From positions 682,001-746,000 of the forward strand of contig CAVRXL010000013.1 in the NCBI GenBank assembly GCA_963725145.1: 64,000 bases of DNA, written 5' to 3'. Source of the stretch: DATAEE01 sp963725145. Its GTDB lineage: Bacteria; Acidobacteriota; Vicinamibacteria; Vicinamibacterales; 2-12-FULL-66-21. This document shows positions 27,333-35,931 of this stretch, in pieces. The position numbers were made by a program, and so were the translations under genes. The notes below the pieces were generated by a model, which was not told where the DNA came from, made no database searches, and saw nothing but the letters and a program-made list of their open reading frames with translations. Each line of letters opens with the position of its first letter. The stretch's first letter is position 1.

Positions 27333-28262
27333 ATGACCTTCGAAGGCGTCTATTCGGTGCTCCCCACGCCGTTCTCGGCCGACGGGGCGGTGGACGAAGC
27401 CAGCCTGCGCCGCGTCGTGACGATGTTCCTGGAAGCTGGCGTCAACGGTCTCACCGCGCTGGGAGTCACAGGCGAGGTCGCCCGGCTCGACGATGGCGAG
27501 CGTGCGCACGTGCTCGATGTGGTGCTGGACGAAGTTCAGGGACGCGTTCCTGTTGTGGCCGGCACGACCGCGGATGGCACGCGCACCTGCATCAGCTACA
27601 GCCGTCACGCGCGCGTCGCGGGCGCCGCGGCCGTCATGGTCAGCCCGCCACGCATGGTCAAGCTGAACTCCGACGCTGTCGTCCGCCACTACGCGGAGCT
27701 GGCGGACGCGGTTGACGTCGAGATCGTCGTGCAGGACTATCCGCCGATCTCAGGCTACGCGATGGAGCCGTGGCTGCTGGCGCGCATCGCGCGCGAGATC
27801 CCGAAGGCGCGGACGATCAAGCTCGAAGACCCGCCGACGCCGTTCAAGACCTCGCGCATCCTGGAGCAGCTCAAGGGTGAGAAAGCCGGTGACGTGAAGG
27901 TCCGGATCTTCGGCGGTCTCGGCGGGGTCTTCCTGCTCGAAGAACTGCTGGCCGGTGCCACGGGCGCGATGACGGGGTTCGCCTTTCCGGAGATCCTCGT
28001 CCGCATCGTGTCGCTTTTCAACGCGAAGAAGATCGACGAGGCGGCCGATCTGTTCTATCGGACCGTGCCGCTGATGCGGTTCGAGTTCCAGGAAGGCATC
28101 GGCATGGCGATCCGCAAGGAAGTGCTGCACCGGCGGGGAGCCCTCGCGAGCCCGGCCACTCGGCCGCCCGCCGCGCGGCTCGACGATGCGACGCGCCAGG
28201 CGCTCGATCGCGTGCTGGAGTGGGTCAAGAGAGAGAAGGGGAGCGCATGGATCTCGGCCTGA
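27333..28262 (+). CDS. Dihydrodipicolinate synthase / N-acetylneuraminate lyase family protein
   Basis: 309 aa TIM barrel. Class I aldolase residues: Tyr in VVQDYPPIS (~residue 133) and Schiff-base Lys in TIKLEDPP (~162). The Thr-Thr pair of true DHDPS (GTTGE) is replaced by ALGVTGE. With the overlapping SDR gene, a catabolic 2-keto acid aldolase/dehydratase seems more likely than lysine biosynthesis; this is inference. The next gene starts 16 nt before its stop. Confidence 0.85.
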   Translation: MTFEGVYSVLPTPFSADGAVDEASLRRVVTMFLEAGVNGLTALGVTGEVARLDDGERAHVLDVVLDEVQGRVPVVAGTTADGTRTCISYSRHARVAGAAAVMVSPPRMVKLNSDAVVRHYAELADAVDVEIVVQDYPPISGYAMEPWLLARIAREIPKARTIKLEDPPTPFKTSRILEQLKGEKAGDVKVRIFGGLGGVFLLEELLAGATGAMTGFAFPEILVRIVSLFNAKKIDEAADLFYRTVPLMRFEFQEGIGMAIRKEVLHRRGALASPATRPPAARLDDATRQALDRVLEWVKREKGSAWISA

Positions 28263-29035
28263 AAGGCAAGGTCGCGATGGTCGCGGGCGCGAGCCGCGGC
28301 CTCGGGTTCGCCGTCGCGAAGGCGCTCGCGGCCGACGGCGCGTCGGTGTCGATCGCGTCGCGCGACGAGGCGGCGATCTGCGAGGCCGCGAAGCGGCTGA
28401 CCGGGTCGGCCGGCGACGTGTTCGCGATGGCGGCGGACGTGCGGGCCGCCGAGGACATCGCGCGCTGGACCGCCGCGACCGAACGGCGCTTCGGCGGACT
28501 CGATCTGCTCTTCACGAACTCCGGCGGTCCGCCCGCCGGCCCGGCGATCGCGTTCGACGATGCCGCGTGGCAGGACGCCGCCGATCTGCTGCTGTTCAGC
28601 GTTCTGCGGATGGTCCGCGCCGCCGTGCCCTCGATGAAGAAACGCGGGGGCGGCTCCATCCTCGTGTCCACGTCCTCGTCCGTCAAGGAGCCCATTCCCA
28701 ACCTGGGGCTCTCGACAGTCATGCGCGCCTCTGTCTCCGCGCTCGCCAAGACGCTCGCGCTGGAGCTGGCGACCGAGAAAATCCGGGTCAACCAGATCAT
28801 TCCCGGCCGGCTCGATACCGATCGCCTTCGCCAGCTCGATGAGGGGAACGCGAAGAAGGCGGGGATCGCGACCGACGAACAACGGAAGCGCTCGATCGCG
28901 TCGATCCCGGCGGGCAGGTACGGCGATCCGGACGAGTTCGGCCGGGCCGCGGCGTTCCTGCTGTCGGACGCCGCGTCGTACATCACGGGCGCGACCCTGC
29001 AGGTGGATGGCGGGTTGATCAGAAGCGTCGTCTAG
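28247..29035 (+). CDS. Short-chain dehydrogenase/reductase, non-canonical active site
   Basis: 262 aa; ATG 28247 with agaagggg upstream. Rossmann motif GASRGLG (residues ~13-19) and NSGG in place of NNAG. The catalytic YxxxK is absent: the aligned place reads LSTVMRASVSALAKTL, i.e. S-x3-R. This variant occurs in a recognised SDR group annotated as FabG-like. The C-terminus ITGATLQVDGGLIRS is typical. Coupled to the DHDPS-family gene and probably acts on the same substrate. Confidence 0.85.
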   Translation: MDLGLKGKVAMVAGASRGLGFAVAKALAADGASVSIASRDEAAICEAAKRLTGSAGDVFAMAADVRAAEDIARWTAATERRFGGLDLLFTNSGGPPAGPAIAFDDAAWQDAADLLLFSVLRMVRAAVPSMKKRGGGSILVSTSSSVKEPIPNLGLSTVMRASVSALAKTLALELATEKIRVNQIIPGRLDTDRLRQLDEGNAKKAGIATDEQRKRSIASIPAGRYGDPDEFGRAAAFLLSDAASYITGATLQVDGGLIRSVV

Positions 29036-29087
29036 GTTGCCGGACGACGTTAAACGCGTCGTTCCACGTCGCGTCGCCGGCGCGGAG

Positions 29088-29093
29088 TATAAT
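29088..29093 (+). promoter_or_regulatory. TATAAT -10 box for the RRM gene, giving a long 5' leader
   Basis: Perfect TATAAT in cggagTATAATgacg, 167 nt upstream of the ATG at 29260. No clear TTGACA at 16-18 nt. The leader holds a 7-bp hairpin gccgtcc/ggacggc (29213-29231) just before the RBS. Confidence 0.5.
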
Positions 29094-29259
29094 GACGCGG
29101 TCCGGACGCTGAGCCCGCCGCTTCACTCGCAGTCAGATCGATCGAGCCTTCCAACTCGCTCCTCCTGCATGCCCGTCAAGCCCTGAGCGATAACCGCCGG
29201 TGGTCTCATCGAGCCGTCCCTACCGGACGGCGTTCGGCTCACTGCAGGAGATGACAGCG

Positions 29260-29577
29260 ATGAATCGCAAGTTGTTCGTGGGCAACCTTCCCTTCGAGGC
29301 CACCGAGGACGGCATTCGGGATCTGTTCGCGCAGACCGGCACGGTCGACTCCGTCCGGGTCATGCGGGATCGCACGACAGGACAAGCACGCGGCTTTGCG
29401 TTTGTAGAGATGGCGACTGACGCCGACGCGCAGTCGGCTATCGGGCGGTTGAACGATCAACCGTTCGGCGGACGGACGCTGATCGTGAACGAGGCGCGGC
29501 CGCAAGCTCCGCGATCCGGCGGGTATGACGGCGGTGAGGGCCATTCGACGCGGCGGCGGTCCGAGCCACGCTGGTGA
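29260..29577 (+). CDS. RNA-binding protein with a single RRM domain
   Basis: 105 aa. ATG 29260 is preferred to 29251 because caggag has correct spacing only for it. RNP2 is KLFVGNLPF and RNP1 is ARGFAFVEM. The tail after residue ~80 is Gly/Arg-rich. Bacterial RRM proteins of this size (cyanobacterial Rbp type) are often cold-induced RNA chaperones. The ~160-nt leader with a hairpin before the RBS fits post-transcriptional control, as in cold-shock mRNAs. Confidence 0.9.
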   Translation: MNRKLFVGNLPFEATEDGIRDLFAQTGTVDSVRVMRDRTTGQARGFAFVEMATDADAQSAIGRLNDQPFGGRTLIVNEARPQAPRSGGYDGGEGHSTRRRSEPRW

Positions 29578-29614
29578 GCGTGACCGCGAGCCTCCAGTGG
29601 TCCGAGGACGGCCA

Positions 29615-29920
29615 CTAGAGGCGGCCGCGCAGGAGCGGCATTATTTCTTCCTGAATCGTTTCCAGGACGCGCTCGACTCCGATCGCCCCGTGTTGCTCGA
29701 CCCGTCGGAGCCCGTGCTCCCGGGACGCCTGAAGCTGCCGGAGGCTGGTTGCCAGCCGATCGAGCGAATGTGCCAACGGATCCTGTCTGCCGATGGCACC
29801 TGCGAGTTCGGCCAGCGAGCGTTGCACGTGGCTTTCCGCGTCGCCGGCTCCCAGCCGAGCGGCCAGGCGCGAGACTCTCTTGACGGCTGCGTCCAGGGCG
29901 GACAAATCGTTCGGGGTCAT
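29615..29920 (-). CDS. Small helical protein of unknown function
   Basis: 101 aa, almost entirely amphipathic helix (LSALDAAVKRVSRLAARLG ... SLDRLATSLRQLQASREHGL), probably coiled coil; no known domain recognised. It lies 12 nt after the zinc-ribbon gene in a leftward three-gene cluster. Confidence 0.6.
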   Translation of the reverse strand: MTPNDLSALDAAVKRVSRLAARLGAGDAESHVQRSLAELAGAIGRQDPLAHSLDRLATSLRQLQASREHGLRRVEQHGAIGVERVLETIQEEIMPLLRGRL

Positions 29921-29932
29921 GCGACGGCCGCC

Positions 29933-30139
29933 TTACCAGCTGTCGCGGCGTACGCCGTAGGTTCGCCGCTGCCCGGCGGCTCGACGGCTGACGTTCCAGA
30001 CTTCTCCGCACCTCACGCAGCGCCAGTAGGTCGAGACATCCACGGTCTTGCTGACCGTGGTGAGCTCACGCCCGCCGCACGACGGACAGGCGGATGGAGC
30101 CGGGTCCGCACCCGCGAGCGCTTCTTGCTGCTTGGTCAT
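29933..30139 (-). CDS. Small zinc-ribbon protein
   Basis: 68 aa. ATG 30139 overlaps the stop of the upstream gene (ATGA). Two zinc knuckles, CPSCGG and CVRCGE, are separated by 20 residues, followed by a basic tail (SRRAAGQRRTYGVRR). Probably binds nucleic acid or RNA polymerase; unproven. Confidence 0.7.
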   Translation of the reverse strand: MTKQQEALAGADPAPSACPSCGGRELTTVSKTVDVSTYWRCVRCGEVWNVSRRAAGQRRTYGVRRDSW

Positions 30140-30465
30140 ATGGTCGACTTGATCGGCCTGGGCTTCGCGAAGGATCCCAGGCGTCGTGCCGGGTCGCCGG
30201 CACTGAAGCGGTTGCCCATGAGCTGCCCTGCATGAGCGGCGATGCGCGCCGGGTCCAGCGCAGCCAGCTCGCACCAGAGCGTGAGCATCGGCGAGCCGGC
30301 GAGAAAAAGCCGTGCGCTGTCGTGGTCCGATGTGGATCCGGGCGCCGCGACGATGTCGCGCAGCGCCTGTTCGATCACCCGGACGCTCAGCCGGCGATAA
30401 CCGTCGCCGGAAGGGATTTGCCCCATTCCGCGCCACGCGCCGTGCGACGGTCCGCGAGAGTGCAT
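30136..30465 (-). CDS. Small protein of unknown function
   Basis: 109 aa from ATG 30465 (or 96 aa from an internal ATG at 30426). Contains RLSVRVIEQALRDIVAAPG and SARLFLAGSPMLTLWCELAAL; helical. First gene of a coupled cluster with the zinc-ribbon and coiled-coil proteins. No family recognised. Upstream 30466-30629 holds no gene that I can support. Confidence 0.55.
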   Translation of the reverse strand: MHSRGPSHGAWRGMGQIPSGDGYRRLSVRVIEQALRDIVAAPGSTSDHDSARLFLAGSPMLTLWCELAALDPARIAAHAGQLMGNRFSAGDPARRLGSFAKPRPIKSTI

Positions 30466-30629
30466 CAGCCGGCCTTTCTTTTCAGGGTGGCGGAAGCGGT
30501 GCCCGTCGGCGCGCGCCCAGGGATCGGCGCGTGGGAACGCTGGCTGGCTCAGCTCGGGTCAGGGACTCTGCGCATTACTCTATACTCTTTTCATCGCTGC
30601 GGCCACTGTCTTCGGGACTTTCGATCGCC

Positions 30630-31016
30630 TCAGAGCGCGATCAACCCGCCGCGGACCGCGCGCCGGACCGCGTCCGTGCGGTTCGCCGCCCCGAGCTTCC
30701 CGCAGATCGACGCGACGTGAAACTTCACGGTCTGATCGCTGATGGCGAGCCGCGTCGCGATCGCCTTGTTGGACAAACCCTGTGCGAGGAGATCCAGAAC
30801 GTCCAGCTCGCGTGGCGTGAGCGATTCCACCACCGATTCGCCCGGTTCGCCTCCGTTGGCCGAAGCATCGGGCGCGATCAGCCACGCGTCGGCCTCGAAC
30901 GCAGCCGACCGCGCCGCCGCGAGCGTCGGCGCCTCGCCGACGACGTCCATACCGTCAGCAAGAAACGCGCGTAGGCGGGCGCGTTCGTCTGCCGGACCGA
31001 CGAGGACGACGCGCAT
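30630..31016 (-). CDS. LuxR-type regulator with a truncated receiver-like domain
   Basis: 128 aa. The N-terminal ~55 residues look like the first half of a response-regulator receiver (MRVVLVGPADERARLRAFL ... DAWLIAPDAS), but the fold stops after the third strand. A complete LuxR HTH follows (LTPRELDVLDLLAQGLSNKAIATRLAISDQTVKFHVASICGKLG, residues ~66-110). Phosphorylation control is unlikely. It begins 9 nt after the HtrA-like gene's stop; the two form an operon. Confidence 0.8.
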   Translation of the reverse strand: MRVVLVGPADERARLRAFLADGMDVVGEAPTLAAARSAAFEADAWLIAPDASANGGEPGESVVESLTPRELDVLDLLAQGLSNKAIATRLAISDQTVKFHVASICGKLGAANRTDAVRRAVRGGLIAL

Positions 31017-31025
31017 GTCTCGATC

Positions 31026-31922
31026 TTAGGCCTGGCGCGTCGCAACCGTCACGGTGACATCACGGGCCTCGCCGCCGCGCAGCAGCCGGAGGGGAACCGC
31101 GCGGCCGACGCGATCCCCGCTCAGCAACTGCAGCAGGTCGTCCGGCGAGTCGACGGGATGTCCGTCGAATTCCAGCAGAAGGTCGCCAACCAGCACGCCC
31201 GCGGCTTCGGCCGGGCTCCCTGCGGTGACGGCCGTGACGAGAAGTCCGCGCTCGCGCGCCGAATCGCCGCGCTGGCGAGCGGCAAGGGTCGCCGGTTGAC
31301 CCGCGATCCCCAGAAACCCGCGCTTCGGGCTTCCGTGCTGGAGCACGTCCTGCGCCGTTTTCCAGGCAATCGCCGCCGGGATCACCACGCCCAGACCACG
31401 GATCGCCGCGGCGGTCGTGACACCGATGACGCCGCCGGCGGCGCTCACGAACGCGCCGCCCGCAAATCCGTCATGCATCGGCGCCGTCGTGCGGATGACT
31501 TCGTCGATCGCCCGGCCCCGCCCGGTCCGCAGCGGACCGCCGATCACGGCGACGATGCCGGCGCTCGCGGTGAGCGCATTACTCCACGATCGGGCGACGG
31601 CGAGCGCGAGGTGACCGACGCGCGGCGCCGATTCGAGACGGGGTGCGGGTTGGAGTCCCAGGCTCTTGACGCGCAGCGCGGCGAGACCCGTGGCTGGATC
31701 CCAGCCCGCCAGCTCTGCGTCGAACGTGCGCCCGTCGCCCGCGCGGACATGAAGGCCATCGTCGCGTCCGAGCGCGCGAGCGCTCGTCACGACGGCGTCG
31801 GTGGCGAACACGATGCCGGACACCGGGCGGCGGTGTCCTTGAACCTGCACGACACTGGGAGCGATCGAGGCGATCGCGTCGGCCATGGCGTCGGAGAGAG
31901 TTGATAGGGGAGAGGTGCTCAT
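31026..31922 (-). CDS. HtrA/DegP-like protein with PDZ domain and no catalytic triad (pseudoprotease)
   Basis: 298 aa from ATG 31922 (MSTSPLSTLS). Trypsin-like domain to ~residue 190, then PDZ (~215-298; GLLVTAVTAGSPAEAAGVLVGDLLLEFDG). At the triad positions the usual His, Asp and Ser are Arg49 (TSARAL), Gly79 (DPATGLAAL) and Ala154 (DGFAGGA). No signal peptide, so probably cytosolic. It may bind peptides or act as a sensor for the cotranscribed LuxR regulator; that role is inference. Confidence 0.8.
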   Translation of the reverse strand: MSTSPLSTLSDAMADAIASIAPSVVQVQGHRRPVSGIVFATDAVVTSARALGRDDGLHVRAGDGRTFDAELAGWDPATGLAALRVKSLGLQPAPRLESAPRVGHLALAVARSWSNALTASAGIVAVIGGPLRTGRGRAIDEVIRTTAPMHDGFAGGAFVSAAGGVIGVTTAAAIRGLGVVIPAAIAWKTAQDVLQHGSPKRGFLGIAGQPATLAARQRGDSARERGLLVTAVTAGSPAEAAGVLVGDLLLEFDGHPVDSPDDLLQLLSGDRVGRAVPLRLLRGGEARDVTVTVATRQA

Positions 31923-31977
31923 GTCGCCATTCTCGCGGGCGCGAGGATGGCGGCGCATCACCCGAACGGGGAGGGAC

Positions 31978-32931
31978 TCACGAGCGCGCCGCGCGGAAGG
32001 GCACGGCCTCGCGCCGTTTTCGGGCGCTTGTCGTCGCGCCGATCCGGTCCCAGTTGAAGTTCCGGACGAGCTTGATCAGCTCCCGCGCCGGCTCGGACAA
32101 GTACCCCTGCTCGCGGTAGACCATCAGCGTCCGGCGCGGGATCGACAGCTCCCGGACAGGGATCCGCGCGAGCGTTCCGTCGCGCACCTCCTGGCGGACG
32201 GTGATGCCGGGGACGATCGCCATCCCGACGCCTTCCTGGACGAAGCCCTTGATGTTCTCGAAGCTCCACAGCTCGGCGACGATCCGGCAGCGCGTGCCGT
32301 GCTGCTCGAAGAGGCGCTGAATCGTGTCGGCGGTCGCGCTGCACAAGTGATGCAGCACGAAATGCTCCGAGCCCAGGTCGCGGACGCGCACGTCGGCCCG
32401 GCTCGCGAGCGGATGGGTCGGCGCGGCGACGAGGATCATTTCGTCTGTGTGCACTTCCGCCCACTGCAGGTCGTGGAACGCGGGTTCCTCCTTCACGAAC
32501 CCGACGTCCACCTCGCGGTCGAGGACCTGTCGTGGGATCTCGTTCAACCGGCTGCGGTAGATGCCGACCCTGATGTCGGGGAAGCGCTCGAGGTAGCTGC
32601 GCAGCGGCGCCGGCAGGAGATAGACCGCCGCCGACTCGTGCGCCGCGATCGCGAGCGTACCCGCCTTGAGCGTCTTCAGCTCCGACACGTGCCGGAAGGC
32701 GTCGTTTCTCAGTTCCACCATGCGGCGCGCGTAATCGGCGAGGACGCGTCCAGCCTCGGTGAGCGACACCTCATGGACATCCCGGGCGAAAAGGGGCGCG
32801 CCGACTTCCTCTTCGAGCTTCTTGATGCTCTGGCTGACCGCGGGCTGCGTGCGGCAGACGCGCTCCGCCGCGCGCGTGAACGTGCCCTCTTCGACGACGG
32901 CGAGAAAATGCTCAAGCTGCAGGAGGTCCAT
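31978..32931 (-). CDS. LysR family transcriptional regulator
   Basis: 317 aa. The N-terminal HTH (LEHFLAVVEEGTFTRAAERVCRTQPAVSQSIKKLEEEVGAPLF) is followed by a periplasmic-binding-like effector domain. Inducer and targets unknown; the adjacent TonB receptor is on the same strand upstream. A 53-bp inverted repeat element lies 14-66 nt upstream of its start and could contain or disrupt its promoter. Confidence 0.9.
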   Translation of the reverse strand: MDLLQLEHFLAVVEEGTFTRAAERVCRTQPAVSQSIKKLEEEVGAPLFARDVHEVSLTEAGRVLADYARRMVELRNDAFRHVSELKTLKAGTLAIAAHESAAVYLLPAPLRSYLERFPDIRVGIYRSRLNEIPRQVLDREVDVGFVKEEPAFHDLQWAEVHTDEMILVAAPTHPLASRADVRVRDLGSEHFVLHHLCSATADTIQRLFEQHGTRCRIVAELWSFENIKGFVQEGVGMAIVPGITVRQEVRDGTLARIPVRELSIPRRTLMVYREQGYLSEPARELIKLVRNFNWDRIGATTSARKRREAVPFRAARS

Positions 32932-32944
32932 CGCGCACCAGAGA

Positions 32945-32997
32945 AAAGGGGACTGTCACCTTTTTTCAAATTGCGTAAAAAGGTGACTGTCCCCTTT
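32945..32997. repeat. Long hairpin: inverted 21-nt repeats of the GGGGAC(T/A)GTCACC type
   Basis: Arms 32945-32965 and 32977-32997 match 20 of 21 positions, with an 11-nt loop. Each arm has GGGGACTGTCACC (or its complement) flanked by A/T runs, so it could also act as a terminator for the TonB gene whose stop is at 33001. A single arm recurs at 44117-44137. Confidence 0.75.
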
Positions 32998-33000
32998 CGG

Positions 33001-35787
33001 CTAGAAGTCCACCGTGACGCCGAACCTGACGATCCGCGGCGCGAGAATGTCAGCCGGCCGCAGGTACGCCGAGCCGGTCGTCGTCGTGTAGCCGATGATC
33101 GTGTCCGCGTTGCCGAGGTTGAAGATCTCGACGAGCGGTGTGATGCGCCGGCTGCCGAAGCGGAACGCGCGCGAGACCCGCAGGTCCACCATCGCGACGT
33201 CGGGAAGCCGCTCGTCTCCGCGCTCGCTCAGCCGAACGGTCTGGCTCGCGCGCGTCAGCGCCGGGAAGATCGTGCGCGTGATGTTGATCTGCGACTGGTA
33301 CGGATATCCGTCGTTCAGGATGTAGCTGCCGCTCAGGTTGATTTCAAACGGCGCCATGTAGGATCCCGACAGCCGGAACGCGTACGCCGAGTCCGGGCCT
33401 TCAATCCCTTCCGGGAAATTCAGCTCGTTGTTGGGGTCGTTCAGGTCGTTGGTGGCGACGCCGCCGTAGTTCTTGCCGAGCGTCAACCCCGCGACGAGCT
33501 GCCAGCGCTGGCTGAAGCGCTTCGCCGCCGTGATCTCCACTCCGTCGTAGGTCGTATCGAGCAGCGGCTCGTTGTCGAACACGTTGTCCTGACGGCCCGT
33601 GAACGTCGGGTTGAGGTTGTAGAACGTGATCGTGCCGCCCGGGCCCTGCGGCGACGCAGGCACGGCGGCGGTCTGCTCCGTGTAGGCCGACGGGGGCACG
33701 GCGACGTTGCGCTGGCCGATCTGCTTCCGGTTCGAGCGGTGGTAGTACATCACGCCGACCCGGAAGTCCGACATGAGCTGGTGCTCGACGCCGGCCGTAA
33801 ACTCGTCCGAGTACGACCAATCGGGTCCGTCCGCGTCGGCGTAGCGGCTCGTGAGGCCGGGGAAGCCGGTGAACGTCCCGAGCTCGCTCGCCTGGGGGAT
33901 CCGATCGGTGTTGCGATCCGTCCACGGCCGCGTCCCGCTGGTGAGCTGGAACGGGTGAACCCGCTGCACCATGTTCAACCCGATCTGTCCCGAGTAGCGG
34001 CTCGCGCTCGCCTTGACCGCGGTCCGGCCGTTGCCGAACACGTCGTACACGACGCCCGTGCGCCACACGCCGCGCCAGGAGCTGAAGACGTCGGTGCGCG
34101 GGAGGGAGCGCGCATCGGTGAACTGGCCCGCGGGGTTCGACTGCTCGGGCATCCAGCCGCTCGCGTGATCGACGCGAATGCCGAGGTTCAGCGTGACCCG
34201 CTTGTGGCTCCAGGCATCCTGCGCGAACAGGCCATAGAGCTGGATCTTGCTGTTGTGCGCCGTCGGCGTGTTCCACAGCCGGACCTGGTTCGGCGCGCTG
34301 TTGTTGAATTCGGTCCACTGGTCCTGATTCACCCAGAACTGCTGGAACATCCCCATCTGGGAGTACTGCATGCCGGCCTTCAACATGTGATCGCCGCCCC
34401 ACCCGGGCTGCGCGTAAGAAACGACGTTGTCGAACACGGTGCGATAGTTGGGCGCCTCCTCGTGCCGCGCCGCCGCGACCGCCGCCGTGCTCAGCCCGTT
34501 GTCGACGACGCGGATGTCGGTCTCCGCGGTTCCTGGCTGGTAGTAGTAGTTCGTGACACCGTCCATGATGTTGAACGTCGAGTCGAACACCATCTTGTTG
34601 CGGACGAGGGTGTATCTGATCTGCGTCGAGAACGCCGGGTTGGTCTGCCACAGCGACGCCTTGTCCTCGACGAAGTTCGGCGGCGTATCGCGGCGATGGA
34701 AGCGCTCCTTCCAGTTGTAATTGTAGGAGCCGGCGATCTTCTGGTTCGTCGTCGCCTGCCAGATCGCCTTGCCCGACGCGTTCCAGATCAGGTTGTCGTC
34801 GATCGCGCGTGAGCCATCCGGGTTACGGGCCAGCGTCAGCTTGTCCGTCCGCCAGTTCCGATACGCGCCATTCACCCACAGCCGGTCCCGCGCCAGCGGA
34901 CCTCCTCCGGCCACGTTGAAGTCGTACAGCTTCGTCACCGGCGTGCCGCCCGGGAGACCGATCGCCGTCAGCGCCTGATCGTTGACGCTCTGCCAGTCCT
35001 TGTCGGCGAAGAAGTACTTCATGTCGCCGCGCCAGCGGTTGCTGCCGCTCTTGGTCACCATGTTCAGGTAGATGCCGCCGGTCATCACTTCCGCCGGAAT
35101 CGCCGACGTCTGATAGTTGACCTCGTCGAACATCCCCTGGTCGTAGTAGAGCATCGTGGAACCGCCGCCGCCGCCGGGCCAGTTGACGGTCGACCCGTCA
35201 ATCGCGAAGTTCTTATCCTCGTCGCGCGCGCCGTGCACGCGCAGCGAGCTCTGCTGCATGGCCTGGTTGCCGCCCACGTCGTAAGTGCTGACCTGGACGC
35301 CGGGGATGACCTTGGCGAGCGACCACGGATCGCGCCCCGTCGGAATCCCCTCGAGGATCTCCTGGCTCATGACGGTCTGCTGGAGGTTCGACTTGACGTC
35401 GACCGTCGGCGACTCGCCGGACACGGTGATCGTCTCCTGAAGCGTGCCGACTTCCAGCTTGACGTTGACCGTCGCGTTGAAGCTCGCGTTCACGACGATG
35501 TCGCGCCGCTCGACGGTCTTGAATCCCTGCAGCTCGAACTTGACGACGTAGGTGCCGGGCGCGAGCCGGTCGAAACGGTACGCGCCGGACGAGTCGGTCA
35601 CCTGCGTCTTTGTGCCGCCGATGAGCCGCTCGCCGGTGAGGGCGACGGTCGCGCCGGGCAGGACGGCACCGCTCGTGTCTTCCACTACTCCGGCGATCGA
35701 TCCTGTGGAGACTTGGGAGAGCGCCGGCATGGCGCCGGCGAGGGTCAGAACGACGACGAGGAAACCGAGGCGAAACGCGTGGGTCAT
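33001..35787 (-). CDS. TonB-dependent receptor with carboxypeptidase-regulatory-like N-terminal domain
   Basis: 928 aa from ATG 35787 with gcaggagg upstream. Signal peptide, Reg-like domain (GSIAGVVEDTSGAVLPGATVAL, residues ~28-110), plug domain and a 22-strand-type barrel ending IVRFGVTVDF with terminal Phe, as for BAM substrates. It is the OmpA-related/'oar-like' type abundant in Acidobacteriota, importing carbohydrates, peptides or siderophores. No SusD partner or enzyme cluster points to a substrate. Confidence 0.9.
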   Translation of the reverse strand: MTHAFRLGFLVVVLTLAGAMPALSQVSTGSIAGVVEDTSGAVLPGATVALTGERLIGGTKTQVTDSSGAYRFDRLAPGTYVVKFELQGFKTVERRDIVVNASFNATVNVKLEVGTLQETITVSGESPTVDVKSNLQQTVMSQEILEGIPTGRDPWSLAKVIPGVQVSTYDVGGNQAMQQSSLRVHGARDEDKNFAIDGSTVNWPGGGGGSTMLYYDQGMFDEVNYQTSAIPAEVMTGGIYLNMVTKSGSNRWRGDMKYFFADKDWQSVNDQALTAIGLPGGTPVTKLYDFNVAGGGPLARDRLWVNGAYRNWRTDKLTLARNPDGSRAIDDNLIWNASGKAIWQATTNQKIAGSYNYNWKERFHRRDTPPNFVEDKASLWQTNPAFSTQIRYTLVRNKMVFDSTFNIMDGVTNYYYQPGTAETDIRVVDNGLSTAAVAAARHEEAPNYRTVFDNVVSYAQPGWGGDHMLKAGMQYSQMGMFQQFWVNQDQWTEFNNSAPNQVRLWNTPTAHNSKIQLYGLFAQDAWSHKRVTLNLGIRVDHASGWMPEQSNPAGQFTDARSLPRTDVFSSWRGVWRTGVVYDVFGNGRTAVKASASRYSGQIGLNMVQRVHPFQLTSGTRPWTDRNTDRIPQASELGTFTGFPGLTSRYADADGPDWSYSDEFTAGVEHQLMSDFRVGVMYYHRSNRKQIGQRNVAVPPSAYTEQTAAVPASPQGPGGTITFYNLNPTFTGRQDNVFDNEPLLDTTYDGVEITAAKRFSQRWQLVAGLTLGKNYGGVATNDLNDPNNELNFPEGIEGPDSAYAFRLSGSYMAPFEINLSGSYILNDGYPYQSQINITRTIFPALTRASQTVRLSERGDERLPDVAMVDLRVSRAFRFGSRRITPLVEIFNLGNADTIIGYTTTTGSAYLRPADILAPRIVRFGVTVDF

Positions 35788-35864
35788 CGGCCCTCCTGCG
35801 GAGTGTTTACACCCCGTGAGGAGAGCCGTCAATCTAAGTTGAGCTAATAACCCGATAAGCGGCC

Positions 35865-35886
35865 GCCCTTCGACTGCGCTCAGGGC
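35865..35886. repeat. REP-like palindrome upstream of the TonB receptor
   Basis: Stem gccct/agggc around tcgactgcgctc, in the 144-nt gap 35788-35931. Core related to the in-gene palindrome at 1395-1414. Confidence 0.45.
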
Positions 35887-35931
35887 AGGCGGACGGCAGC
35901 CGTATGTGACCGCAGATGGGACGAACCGGCG

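Noticed and set aside
27333..28262. Lysine-biosynthetic DHDPS (dapA)
   Set aside because: The GTTGE motif is altered to GVTGE and the gene is coupled to a dehydrogenase, not to lysine genes, so only the family is claimed.
29615..30465. Prophage remnant
   Set aside because: Small genes with a zinc ribbon look phage-like, but there is no integrase, capsid, terminase or lysis gene around.
31885..34812. 975-codon open frame on the plus strand
   Set aside because: Antisense shadow of the LysR and TonB receptor genes; low-complexity Arg-rich translation.
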